A stretch of DNA of 17,028 bases. It comes from Rodentolepis nana. Its lineage: Eukaryota; Platyhelminthes; Cestoda; Cyclophyllidea; Hymenolepididae. The stretch spans positions 1 to 17,028 of the forward strand of contig UZAE01000899.1 in NCBI GenBank assembly GCA_900617975.1. Reading direction: 5' to 3'. Below are positions 1 through 10,246 of the stretch, piece after piece (within the stretch, counting starts at the first letter, position 1; each line of letters starts with the position of its first letter). The notes under the pieces are model-generated. The model was given only the letters and a program-made list of their open reading frames with translations. It was not told the DNA's origin and did no database searches. Made by a program: the position numbers and the translations under genes.

Positions 1-345
1 ACTTTATTAAAGCCTGACTGACTCAGAGATCTCTGTGGCAGTTTCTCCAACATCTAGCTAGACTCCCAGAACCAGATAAGCTATAGCCCAGCTATAAAGG
101 AACCAGACGTGTAGCATGGAGCACGTTTATTCAATGCGGGTATTGCGGATAAAGGGTGCACGCAGGGAGCTACTCATGATCAGGATGGGGGATTAGGTTA
201 AACAGAGGTTGATGATTGGTCACTGTTTGTACGGTCGCTGCACACAGAGTTGTACGGCCGCACCTCCCAATCCTGGCGAGCAGACATGCAGGCATACGAT
301 GACGCATAGAGCGAAACGTGTCCCACAATACTGTACTGAGAACAA
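1..345. mobile_element. GC-rich structured segment, possible LTR fragment
   Basis: This stretch is clearly richer in G and C than the flanking AT-rich DNA, and the change is sharp near 340-400. It holds a perfect 12-bp palindrome (CAGAGATCTCTG, 24-35), a 6-bp perfect hairpin (TATAGC-CCA-GCTATA, 82-96) and a TATA-box-like TATAAAG on the plus strand (93-99). AATAAA occurs on the minus strand at 3-8 and 126-131. A promoter-like and a poly(A)-like signal in one short block suggest an LTR or similar transposon end, but orientation is unclear. I found no target-site duplication, primer site or coding domain, and the left end lies outside the window. Confidence 0.3.
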
Positions 346-2475
346 TAAGCGCAATTCATCTATCATGGGATATTTTATTTACGTTGGCTTAGTACTATAG
401 CACTGAATTGGAATGAGGAATTTTATTTGGAAATTCCTCATAAGTTTTATTATCTATCTGGCCTGAAACGGAATATGAATTTTAGTTGAAGATAAGGATT
501 TGAACGCGTTCGTTAAGAGCCCCAACGTATAAAAAAATTAATCCTATTGGATCATTTAAATCGGATAATCAATTTGAAATCAGCAGTTTACATTCTGTGA
601 ATGATATGACAAAATGCTCCACCCAAAACCCCTCAATCCCTATCGAAGCCTCAATTCATACCATTTTCTTGACAGTAAGCACCATACATATTTGGATACA
701 TAATTGCTATCCCTAACTTAGTTCAATTTCTATGCTTAAATTTACATTGCAAGGGTTAAAACATTGCTATATTATTTAGATAATAGGCTTTAAATAGAGG
801 CACTAATTTACATCAACTTTAACCCCTCACAATTCTCCGTAACTATATCTCCTTTGAATTTAGGCATGCAAATTTAATCGGGTAATACGCGGGTTTCGCG
901 AGATACTTGCTTCATTTAATTTTTATCAAATTTGAAAATTCAACAATGAAATAAATTTGTGGCACGTGAGCAAGAGGGAGAGGGAGAGGGAGAGAGAGAG
1001 AGATTCAATACGGTTGCAGTTTAACCGTTGAGAAGATGATGATGGTGAATTATGCGCTGGGCAAATTGAAACTGGAATAAAATCAAAAAGAATTTGCTTC
1101 TTTGCTAAGATACATCAAGTACACTATTTGAAATAATTATCCTTTTTAATTAGTTTTTATAGTACTTGTATTCTATAGCTTTAACTGCAATAGAATAAAA
1201 ATGCATCAATTTTAAAGCAAAACTAAAAAAATGCAAAAAATCCTTTTGTTAAGCACTTAATTAAAGTAGATATAAATTTTCATTTAGTAATTATGTAGGC
1301 CTGTTTACTTATCACTGTGGTTAAACCTTCCTTTTCGGTTTAGCAAATAGATAGTTATTTCTTCACTTTAAAGGCAAATTATGTTATATCTGCTTAAAAT
1401 AATAGAAATTGAGTATTTTTGAATTAGTTTCTGCTAAAATTTGGGTCTGATGGCTATGGAAAACATTTGCAACAATTTTAGTACAGACACTAAAGCGACT
1501 TATGTACTTTACACCTTTAATTTGTCATATTTGGCCAGTCATGGATCAGCATTTTATTTGAAAGACATTTTGCGTCAAGTGGTTTTATACGCTGTTAATT
1601 TATAAAATGTTAAGTAATCACCTCTCCAGTCGCAAGCAAAGAAAATTAAGAATTGTGCTTTAGAAGTAGAAGAACCTGCAAAAACGAAACAGAAAAGGCT
1701 TTATGATATTTACTACTTTTGCTATATTTCCCTTTATAGCCAGTTGTCACATGGCAATAATTTTGGAAAAAACGCAGAGTTGCAAAATAAGTCTTTGGAA
1801 ATACTAGGAAAGTGATATTTTAACTAATACAATTATGTCATGCAAATTAAGTCATGGTAACTCACTCTAGTGTTCCACGAGCATACTAAGGATTCAGGAG
1901 CCAAGCAGAAGTGCAACATTTTGCTAAGCACCATACTCGAAACTTATATTTGATATTATACTTTTCCCGTTTACACTTATGAAATTTGTTCTCAACTTGG
2001 CTTTAGCTAGCTTTAGTTAGTTAGTTATTACAGAATATTCCATGCGATGAAAAATGTAAAAGCAAAAAATTTGTACACATAGATTTTGCTGATCCACTCA
2101 CGAGACTTATTAACAAATGTCTAATTAAAAATATATATAACATATTGTTTTGGATTAATATTTATGAAAAATTTATATTCGCCTTCGTTTCACAGTCAAA
2201 ATTGAATGGTAATTTAGTACTGACAAAATGACAAGTTGAATTAAAATACAATTTAAAAATCTTCGAACAGTCACAACTTTATAAATTAGTTGACAACGTT
2301 TACTTTAATCCAACATTTGTTTAATCACACCAAACTTTCAGCGACGATAGCGATTTTGGGCTCGTGTTTCTTTTTGGTAGGTACTCTGTCTTGTGAATTT
2401 TCATTAACACATGCTTTTTTCATTTGAACATTTCCGAGTTATTTTATTGACATTTATCTTATAATGTCTTTTTGT
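346..2475. other. AT-rich intergenic DNA without a recognised gene
   Basis: No open frame with recognisable content and no RNA gene was seen. Points of note are a GA microsatellite (970-1003), a POU-octamer-like ATGCAAAT (866-873) followed by TTTCGCGAGA (894-903), and a short tandem of TTAGC/TTAGT units near 2003-2028. The end of this stretch should include the ZCCHC10 promoter and any 5' UTR. Confidence 0.6.
970..1003. repeat. GA-rich microsatellite
   Basis: GAGAGGG-type units pass into a pure GA run. It is a simple repeat with no coding role seen. Confidence 0.85.
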
Positions 2476-2477
2476 AG
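2476..2477 (+). promoter_or_regulatory. Splice acceptor upstream of the ZCCHC10 start
   Basis: A T-rich tract ends in TTTTTGTAG at 2477, 16 bases before the ATG at 2494. No good upstream exon with a matching phase was found: frames entering from 2340-2380 carry stops or lack a Met. This could be a spliced-leader trans-splice site or the end of a 5' UTR intron. The sequence alone cannot separate the two. Confidence 0.45.
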
Positions 2478-2493
2478 AAGTGAATGTGTTGAA

Positions 2494-3096
<603 letters not shown>

Positions 3097-3775
3097 ATGC
3101 ATTTTGCAATTTATGGTCCCCTGTATATAAGTGAGCCTTTTATACACTGTTTGGCATTGCATTCTTATTTATATCCTATTTCCATGTTGTACATGCCTCT
3201 CTATCTGTGAATATATGTTAATTCTGAATTGTATTTCTTGTTTCCTTTTGTGTTAACTTGCTTTGGGTCTTTTATTCTTTTCAATTTTAATGAATAAGGG
3301 CGAAAATGCACGCACCTATAAGCAGTGTTATGGATAATTTTTTATTGAAATGGATCACAGTGAACTTGCTACCTTAAAATGATTGGAATTAAGAACGTTA
3401 CATTTACTCGATAAATTTACTATTTCACCGAGTGTCCTTTTCTTACGGAGTGAGGGTGCCCCATTAGTTTCTTAGTCTACTTACTTTAAATAAGTAGTGA
3501 TTTGCAATCAACTATTGGCTGCTTTTCAGCCATATTTTGGAAGGAGTGCTTTGTTTATTTTCCATGCAAGTGGAAATATTGGCGATCTCAGTTAAAGCGA
3601 ACAATTCACTCTATTTGCAATCAGAAGCCACCTAATCATTTGTGTTTACATTTCAATTATGTAGCTAACGGCCGAGGGTGAGTCGTACCGGATTGCAACA
3701 TCACAATCCTGTGCCTATGGTATTCATGTATTCCTATTAATGTATTGTGTTCTCTAACTAATTACTATTCAACTA
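3097..3775. other. ZCCHC10 3' UTR and intergenic DNA
   Basis: No gene was seen. The first part must hold the ZCCHC10 3' UTR, but no AATAAA hexamer was found; AATAAG occurs near 3293. A slightly GC-richer patch (about 3669-3720) just before the repeat copy could be part of an older insertion. Confidence 0.5.
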
Positions 3776-4112
3776 TGGGGTGTGCGACAGACTTACCTCC
3801 ACATGGTGCACCCTGGGCAACGTATACTCATACGGCAAAAAGTTTATTAACCGGCAGTTGACTTCTGACCTCAAAATACCATGGCACAACTGCTTGTCAT
3901 ATTCGACCGCTTCCACAGTACTCATCTTACCTTTTTCTCTGCCTTTGTGTCTGTCTGCCCCTTTTACATCTGTGAATCGCTCTTCTGTTTCCCACCCCTC
4001 GACATTCTTCTAATTTGATGAACCTTACCTCTGTGAAGCCCGAAGTAAGCTAATTGGCTAATGATAGCTATCGAAACGCCTGTGATTTGAAATGAATAAT
4101 AAATATCATAAT
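3776..4112 (+). repeat. Interspersed repeat family, copy 1 (full length)
   Basis: Starts TGGGGTGTGCGA and ends in an A-rich tail with AATAAATATC. It matches copy 3 (16679-17008) over its whole length: only about three substitutions in the first 80 bases, then more divergence. It has a pyrimidine-rich centre, a block with GCCCGAAGT near the 3' end, and an AT tail with AATAAA-like signals. No terminal inverted repeats or clear target duplications were seen, and no Pol III A and B boxes could be confirmed. The A-rich 3' end suggests a SINE-like or retrotransposed unit. The frame open across it (3780-4013) lacks an ATG and is Ser/Pro/Leu-rich, so I do not call it a gene. Confidence 0.85.
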
Positions 4113-4116
4113 AATT

Positions 4117-4385
4117 GTGGTGTGCGATAGACTAGCAGTTGATTTCTGACTTCAAACTATCATCATCCCAATGTATGTCATATTCTACCACTTTCACAGT
4201 ACTCACCCTACCCTTTTCTCTACCTTTGTGCCTGTCTATCTCTTTTGCTTCTGTGAATCGCCCCTCTGTTCCCCACACCCCGACTTTCTTCTAATTTGAT
4301 GAACCTTCCCTCTGTGAAGCCCAAAGTCAACTAAATGGCTTATGATAGTTATTAAAACGCCTGCCATTTGAAATAAATATTTTAA
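4117..4385 (+). repeat. Interspersed repeat family, copy 2 (internal deletion)
   Basis: It follows copy 1 almost head to tail in the same direction. After GTGTGCGATAGACT about 60 bases are missing compared with copies 1 and 3, and homology resumes at CAGTTGATTTCTGAC and continues to the A-rich tail (AATAAATATTTTAATAAA). It is more diverged than the other two copies. EIF2B2 begins only about 100 bases downstream. Confidence 0.85.
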
Positions 4386-4480
4386 TAAATTTTAATTTTA
4401 AAATGGCTTTTTAGAAATTTTTAAGTAAATATTCCGCGCTTTTAATGAGCTAGATTTTGATTATTGCTTTTAATATTATT

Positions 4481-4482
4481 AG
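4481..4482 (+). promoter_or_regulatory. Splice acceptor upstream of the EIF2B2 start
   Basis: A T-rich run ends in TATTATTAG at 4482, 20 bases before the ATG at 4503. No donor-bearing upstream exon is evident; a repeat copy ends at about 4385. The frame starting right after this AG (4483) is open to 4655, so a leader that supplies its own AUG could in principle be translated directly into the gene. Trans-splicing is an inference. Confidence 0.4.
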
Positions 4483-4502
4483 GGCATTGGTTCTATTTCT
4501 AA

Positions 4503-5998
4503 ATGTGCTCGTCGGACGCTAGTATTGACAACTTTTCTATTGGCCGCAAAAAGTATTTACTATTTTAATATTTATGCGAGTTTTAGAAAAAGCGGTAAAT
4601 ACAATTGCTCAATTGATATACATATCAATAAATGTGCAACAGTGAATGACGAGGCGTAAGTTTGTGCGCATATTTTTATTATTTAGGCAAAATCCAACGA
4701 CTGTTGCTTTGAATACATTGGGCTACCTAAAACAAGTCATTCTTTCTGAAAACTGGAAAGATGCGGCGTATGTTCGATGTGTATTTTACATTTTTAGGCA
4801 ACTTCTTTCGCTTCTAAAGCGTACTGGAAAAATCTTATTAGCTAATTCCTTTGAGAATGTTCCGACGCATAATACCATTCAGAGGATCATAAAAATAGTT
4901 AAGGATGTAATAGCGAACATTAATCCGAGGTCAATTTCCTCCCAAAAGCAGCATCAACTGGTACTAATGTTTCTAACATTATTTTTTATGGTAGATGGTT
5001 ACGGTTGATGAAGGTGAAGTTGACTTGTCCTTCATTGCTAGAGAGGAATTAATTGACGGTGTCATGGAAGGCTTTAACGACTTGGATGATGACATCAAAA
5101 GCCAACACGGAAGTATTGCATGTTCTTCATTGAATTTTATTCATTCGGATGAACTAATTCTTACTGTGGGCTATTCAAAACTCGTTCTCGATTTTTTGAA
5201 GGTAAATACACACAGATAAAACCAATTATCTTAGTACGCCGCGTCAAAGAATCGCCAATTTCGTGTTATTGTTTGTGAAGGCTTTCCTGACAATGGAGGT
5301 CATAAAATGGCCAATGAGTTGGCTTCTGATGACATATCTGTTATTCTTGCTCCTGATAGCCACGTCTTTGCTCTAATGGCCCGAGTTAATAAAGTTATCT
5401 TGAGTTGCTATGCAGTTTACCCTGACGGTGCTCTTAAAGCTCCAACTGGTTCAGAAGCAATAATGCTTGCTGCTCAAAGCTTCACAGTTCCTGTAAGTTT
5501 TTATTGATGTTGGTACCTGTTGACCAATTGATGCTTTTATTAATTAGTCACCATGCTCCTTTTCAGATTTACGTTTGCCTCCCCTCGATCCTAATTTCAC
5601 CTCTGAATCTACAAATGTTGCCTGGATGTTCGAACGCCCTTAACGTTCATGCCGAATGCTATCCGGGTTCATTGAAAGATTCTAGGGGCATTGTTGATCT
5701 TTCGCTAAACGGTCTTGAATCAACTTACAAAATGTTACCCCCCTCGGTGTCTAGAAAATGCTGCACGGGTCCTCCACCACAAGTTCACGTACCCACTTGG
5801 GATTACATTAAACCCGGCTTGACTACTCTCTTTCTCACCTCAGACAATGGAGCCGCACCATCCTATCTCTACGCCCTTGTCCGAGATCTCTTTAGTCTTC
5901 CTGAAACGAATGAATCTCTCACGTGGTTTGAGGATTACGATACTGAGGAATCCACACCTAGTCATTTCACAATCACTGCTTCTGAGGCCAATACCTAA
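4503..5998 (+). CDS. EIF2B2: Translation initiation factor eIF2B subunit beta (7 exons, 5' end uncertain)
   Basis: eIF2B is the GDP-GTP exchange factor for eIF2; beta is one of its regulatory alpha/beta/delta subunits and acts in the cytosol. Secure exons are 4687-4767, 4798-4960, 4995-5201, 5235-5492 and 5567-5998 (TAA). Introns of 30, 34, 33 and 74 bp all keep the frame. The product reads like family members: a helical N-terminal part (NTLGYLKQVILSENW, then IQRIIKIVKDV), then FIHSDELILTVGYSKLVLDFL, FRVIVCEGFPDNGGHKMA, FALMARVNKVI and DGALKAPTGSEAIMLAAQ of the Rossmann-like domain, and near the C-terminus LFLTSDNGAAPSYLYAL. The 5' end is ambiguous. Model A (404 residues) uses 4503-4521 and 4587-4641, giving an N-terminal helix KKAVNTIAQL that suits the family. 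Model B (419 residues) uses 4503-4552 and 4587-4655. Both join 4687 in frame. Human beta is about 350 residues. The ending ESLTWFEDYDTEESTPSHF looks like a lineage-specific extension. Confidence 0.9.
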
Positions 5999-7022
5999 AT
6001 TTCCTTTTTTATTGTAAGGTCGGTTTGCTCTCTTACTCCATGTATTTGTACTGACATATAGGTGTATTATTACTGATCAATTATGTTTGGAATTTACTTT
6101 GTGTTGTTTAAATTGCAAGCTATCTAGCAGAAAAATTGTAATTGGAATTTCCTGCCATTCAAAATAATCGATTGGACAGTAAGATCTGAACATTTCCAGC
6201 GTGGATTCAAAGAACCCAGAGCTTGAAGCAGTAGAGTAAGATGTGGAAAATCGGAGTCAAAAGGTCAAGTAAACTACTTTTAGTTTTTACTACTATCCTC
6301 TTGGTATTGTTTTCCGAGACCAAAAAAATGAAACGGCTTAATTTTACTGTGGTGATAACCGATATGCATACAAAAGTTGATACTAAATTGGAAAAGTGAT
6401 GGATTTGTGAAAGGAATCTGCCATTCAATTGTTTAAATATTAACGATGGTTGAATGTGAGAGATTACACATTCCAACTGGCATCGGTGCCGAGGACTTTT
6501 CAAGTGTCCTACGTATGTCCTTCAGCCGTACATATCAACCTCATAATTGAGCAGATGATTAAAATTATTTACACATGTGCAACCGTGAAGAATGTCAAAG
6601 TAGGCTTTCGACTTGTTAGGAAATTCACTCTAATGTTCATCATGGATAGCACCAGAAATCTCTTGAACAAGAAAATCTTATCTCTACTGGTTTAGACAAA
6701 TATGCTTGAAACTCTATTTAACAATTCCAAATTCGATAGGTGTGAATGTTGAGCAATCATGTCGTTAAACTCTCTTATCTAGCAAGCAAATTGTTTGAAG
6801 AAAGAAGGCAAGACTTATTACTTTCTACGAACTTTATTATCTCGAAAATGCAGTACACAAGAGGCGATGGTTGCGATCGGAAGTTAGGAGCAGGAGAAAC
6901 TTGATGTCGATAAGATCTACAAAACAAGAAATAAGATAAAAATCGCATAAAAGCATTTTGGGAAGTACAATAATCCTGCGGGAGATGTGGAAAGGGGAGG
7001 GCGAGCAAAAGCTTTGGATCAC
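5999..7022. other. Region between the convergent EIF2B2 and CPSF6 genes
   Basis: It holds the two 3' UTRs. Short open frames on both strands (for example 6450-6695 and 6207-6503) have no recognisable content and no splice context. No AATAAA was seen for EIF2B2 on the plus strand. The CPSF6 hexamer at 6833-6838 lies here and the other (7023-7028) adjoins it. Confidence 0.55.
6833..6838 (-). terminator. Second candidate poly(A) signal for CPSF6
   Basis: AATAAA on the minus strand about 410 bases past the stop. It is a possible distal site, giving tandem 3' UTR isoforms together with the hexamer at 7023-7028. Confidence 0.3.
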
Positions 7023-7028
7023 TTTATT
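7023..7028 (-). terminator. Candidate poly(A) signal for CPSF6
   Basis: AATAAA lies on the minus strand about 220 bases beyond the CPSF6 stop codon. A second AATAAA on the same strand at 6833-6838 could serve a longer 3' UTR. In an AT-rich region single hexamers are weak evidence. Confidence 0.45.
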
Positions 7029-7246
7029 CTTGTCAAATTTGTGTACAAAATACAGACTGCTTTTACAAGTAGAGATGTAACAAAACAGATGCTTTACATG
7101 AAGCAGCAGTTATTAGAGTTTATAAATGCCAACATAGAGATAGAGAAGAGTTGCGACTTACACAACGGAGCGCTGAGGGAGAGAATTAGTGCAAGTAGTA
7201 AACACACATAACACACTTTTACATAGAAAAAATGCGGCAAGTTTTT

Positions 7247-10246
7247 CTATTGACGATAACGATAAGATGGTGAGTTTCCACTGCCACTATTGTAGTAGTC
7301 ACGATCACCGCCGCCGCTGCCACCATTGTTGCTGGATGAATGACGATGTCTGTCACTGTCTCTTCCACGCGGTGTGCGTGAACGAGATCTTGGTCGTGAT
7401 CTTCGGTGGCGTCTTCGGCTACTTCCACCTCTGTAGTCTTCATCCTCGCCATAATCGCCTTCACTACCACTTCGACTGTAGGATCTTCGTCGATGTCTAC
7501 TTCCACGACTCCTGAAAGTAATTAAATTACACATACGTCTGCACACAACAGTTGGGGGTGGCATTTACACACAATGGGGAAGGTGGGGGAAGGAAAATAC
7601 TACCAGTTTACAAAGCAATAAGGTTGTACACATAGGATAGTTCGTTACACAATTATCGGAAATATATACAATGCATGCACAGAAGTGTCCGGGGAGTAGA
7701 AAGTAAGACTGTAGAAAATGTGCTTAAGAATGATACTGGAATTAAAAAATGTACGAGTATTACAAATACAAAGATAGCGAATTTGTTCTGTCTAACTTTC
7801 AATAAACTATAAACTCAAGAACTTTTAAGTCATAAACTTTTTTCTTGGGGGAGGGTAGATTATCTATATAGGAACATCAAAATAACAAGACTCTAAGCAA
7901 AAACACCCCCCCCCCCAATAGTTATATCAACTTTTGTAGACATACCAAAAATTGACTAATTACTATATTCAATCACTTCTACAACCTCTGGTATGACAGA
8001 TAGAGACAAGTAATTAAATGGTACTGAAGTGAGCCTCAAGTTATTCAGACTATTGGTTAGCAGTATAATCTAATAAGCTGATTTAAGAATTAGATGGACC
8101 AAATCACTGCAGGTTACTCTGAGGCAATGCCTTTCATAAACAATAACTAGTTTAGGTAACTAGCGTAACAACATTGCCAGAAATATAGTCCGGGTATATT
8201 GGAAAATACCCACTTTAAATCATTATAAAAGATTTCAGTAAACCAAACAAATGGTAAGATTTAGCAAATTTTCTTAGCCAATAGGGGAAAAAAAATTATA
8301 ATTAATAGAGTTCAGTAAGCTTACCTAATATAAATGATGAAATCAAAATGAGTATAATTAAGGCTCTTTGTGTGAGCTGAAGAAACAAAGGTTCGACTTG
8401 CTTGATCCCAATTTCGTTCCCATACAATCAGAATAACGGCAGTTCCCATGAGCAAAATGAATAATTATCGAGTTTAATTTTAGCTAACTAAAAGTTCTTA
8501 GCCATCTTTAACTTAGCTCTGAATGTGTGTTTTCTATCGCCCCGTTGGTAACTTTCGAAAAAAGTTAAAATATTATTAAAAACATGTGGGACAAAAAATA
8601 CTTAAGCGAATATAACATCAAAGAGCGGAAAAATTGCATCAAGCATCAATTGATTTTAATATTGGCAGATACGACCACACAAGGAGGTATAAGAACAAAA
8701 AAATATTTATAAGTGTAGCTCAATTTTGTATTAATGCAATTAAATAAAGAACAAAAGAAAATCTATATCAATACAAAAACATCATCCTTACAATACATAT
8801 AGCATCAAATCATTGGCAATGTCATAAAAAAAGAGATCACATTCGAACTTACTTTGAGGAATAAGATTGGTCCTCAATGCTGTGCTTGGTATCCTTAAGA
8901 GAATTGATCAGCATCTTACAGCGGTCGTCATTAGCGATCTTAGATTGACCAATAAGTGCTATGGCGGTAACAAGGGTCTCAATAGCTCTAGAATGGTTCC
9001 CGACAGCGGTATCTTGAAGTGCTCGGTTGATCGCTGTAGACGCAACAGTCCTATTCTTTTCCATTATTGTCTCAAATTCAACATCGCTTATGTTTGAGGA
9101 TTGGGCTAGAGTAAGTAGGAAATAGAATACACAAAAAACCACTTACTAGAATGATAATTCTGCATAATGGAATTACTAAACTGATCAGATCGCATCATTC
9201 CACTCCCAAGTTGAACTTGAAGGACCTGGTTAGGGGTCTGATTAAGGAAATTGGGATTAATGTGGGCATTCGATCCAGTTGCACCCGGAAGGATATTAGG
9301 ATTTTGTATAAGACCAGTACCGCTGTTTGATAAGGATGGAGGCATATTAAACCCAGGCATAAGTAAGTCTAGATAGAGCGGTCAATGCAAAATAAAATGT
9401 CTTACTTTGAATACCTGGAGGAATGTTAGGAATATTTAAATGAAGTAATGCATCACGATTAGATGTAGCTCTTCCCATAAGGGACGAGCTTCTGTTCACG
9501 CTAAATCCAAGTTGAGCTGGAGCAAGTGCTGGTGTACTCATTAATGGTGGAGGTAGACGCCCATTACCTAAAAAATCAATAAGCTTTCAATTAAATAGCC
9601 TTACTAGAAGCAGAGCGAATGTTGGAGGACGCTCCAAGAAGACCGGTACCTGTGGAATTGGAAAATGCAGTATCTGTGCACGCATTCTTTTCAAATTGGG
9701 CTAAAGCTTGCTTAGTGCAAAGTGTCAGTACGGGAGTATTGCCATGTATTTGAATAGTTTTAATTTTATCCATTCCCAACTTGACCGAGGCTTCAGAACT
9801 AAAAACCACGATGCAAAACCCCTTCGATTGTCCATTTGTACGGTTTTCATGGAATTTGATTTCGAGAATATCACGAATCCCAATGCCATTAAAAGCTTCA
9901 GTAATATCGACATCAGTCGTCCACTAGTTGGAGAGTAGAAAAGTGAAAGGCGAAACCTACCCATGTCAAATTTCCCAGATAGGTGGAATAACGTTTTCCT
10001 GTGTGCGATGCTTGATTTGATGAAAAAGTAGGCTGCACCTAAGAACATCGTTTATTTATTATATTTGTTTACTTTTGTTTCGGATTTAGTGCTTTCGACT
10101 TTTGGAGCAGGCGGAGCTATATCATCGTACAGTTCACTTGATTCGTTTGTTTCCTTAAAAATATTAATTATTTTTCGGATTACTCATACTTGAACAAAAT
10201 CTTCTTCTATATTATCATAAAGATCAATCTCAGCACAGTTATCCAT
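7247..10246 (-). CDS. CPSF6: Cleavage factor Im large subunit, CPSF6/CPSF7 type (8 exons)
   Basis: In metazoans this subunit pairs with CFIm25 (NUDT21) in the nucleus to bind UGUA sites and direct mRNA 3'-end processing and poly(A) site choice. Exons in transcript order are 10246-10190, 10153-10073, 10038-9961, 9923-9605, 9567-9406, 9368-9147, 9105-8853 and 7511-7247. Introns are GT-AG: 36, 34, 37, 37, 37, 41 and 1341 bp. The joined frame is 479 codons. Residues 1-46 are acidic with two repeats of the type IDLYDNIEEDF and ELYDDI, as in animal CPSF6. An RRM spans about 63-150, with RNP2 YLGNLTW (66-72) and RNP1 KGFCIVVF (106-113). Residues 151-306 are low-complexity, rich in Asn, Ser, Leu and Gly and poor in the proline typical of vertebrates. 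Residues 311-390 (ISDVEFETIMEKNR to DDRCKMLINSL) match the conserved C-terminal helical block. Residues 391-478 form an Arg/Ser domain ending SPSYRYRQ. The start is the first ATG, one base after a possible acceptor AG. Whether it is closer to CPSF6 or CPSF7 is undecided; it may descend from before that split. Confidence 0.93.
7512..8852 (-). other. 1341-bp last intron of CPSF6
   Basis: It separates the helical-block exon from the RS-domain exon (donor GTAAGT, acceptor TTACTTTCAG, phase 2). It is over thirty times longer than the other six introns of the gene. A run of eleven C on the plus strand (7906-7916) appears as G11 in the transcript. No nested gene was seen. Confidence 0.85.

Noticed and set aside
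209..400. 63-codon plus-strand frame in the GC-rich left end
   Set aside because: No recognisable domain; it lies across the boundary of a probable mobile-element fragment and is short.
3780..4013. Open frame through repeat copy 1, also open in copy 3 (16683-16964)
   Set aside because: It has no ATG start, is rich in Ser, Pro and Leu from the pyrimidine-rich sequence, and is broken by the deletion in copy 2. Shared ancestry of the repeats explains the similarity.
7219..7515. Additional long open frames on both strands over the CPSF6 RS exon
   Set aside because: They are frame shadows of the Arg/Ser-coding exon; only the frame ending at 7247 joins the upstream exon in phase and matches the family.
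8389..8412. GGTTCGA box suggestive of a tRNA B box
   Set aside because: No A box at the right distance, no acceptor stem and no cloverleaf could be formed.
8867..9097. Plus-strand frame opposite the CPSF6 helical-block exon
   Set aside because: It is an antisense shadow of a well-supported exon.
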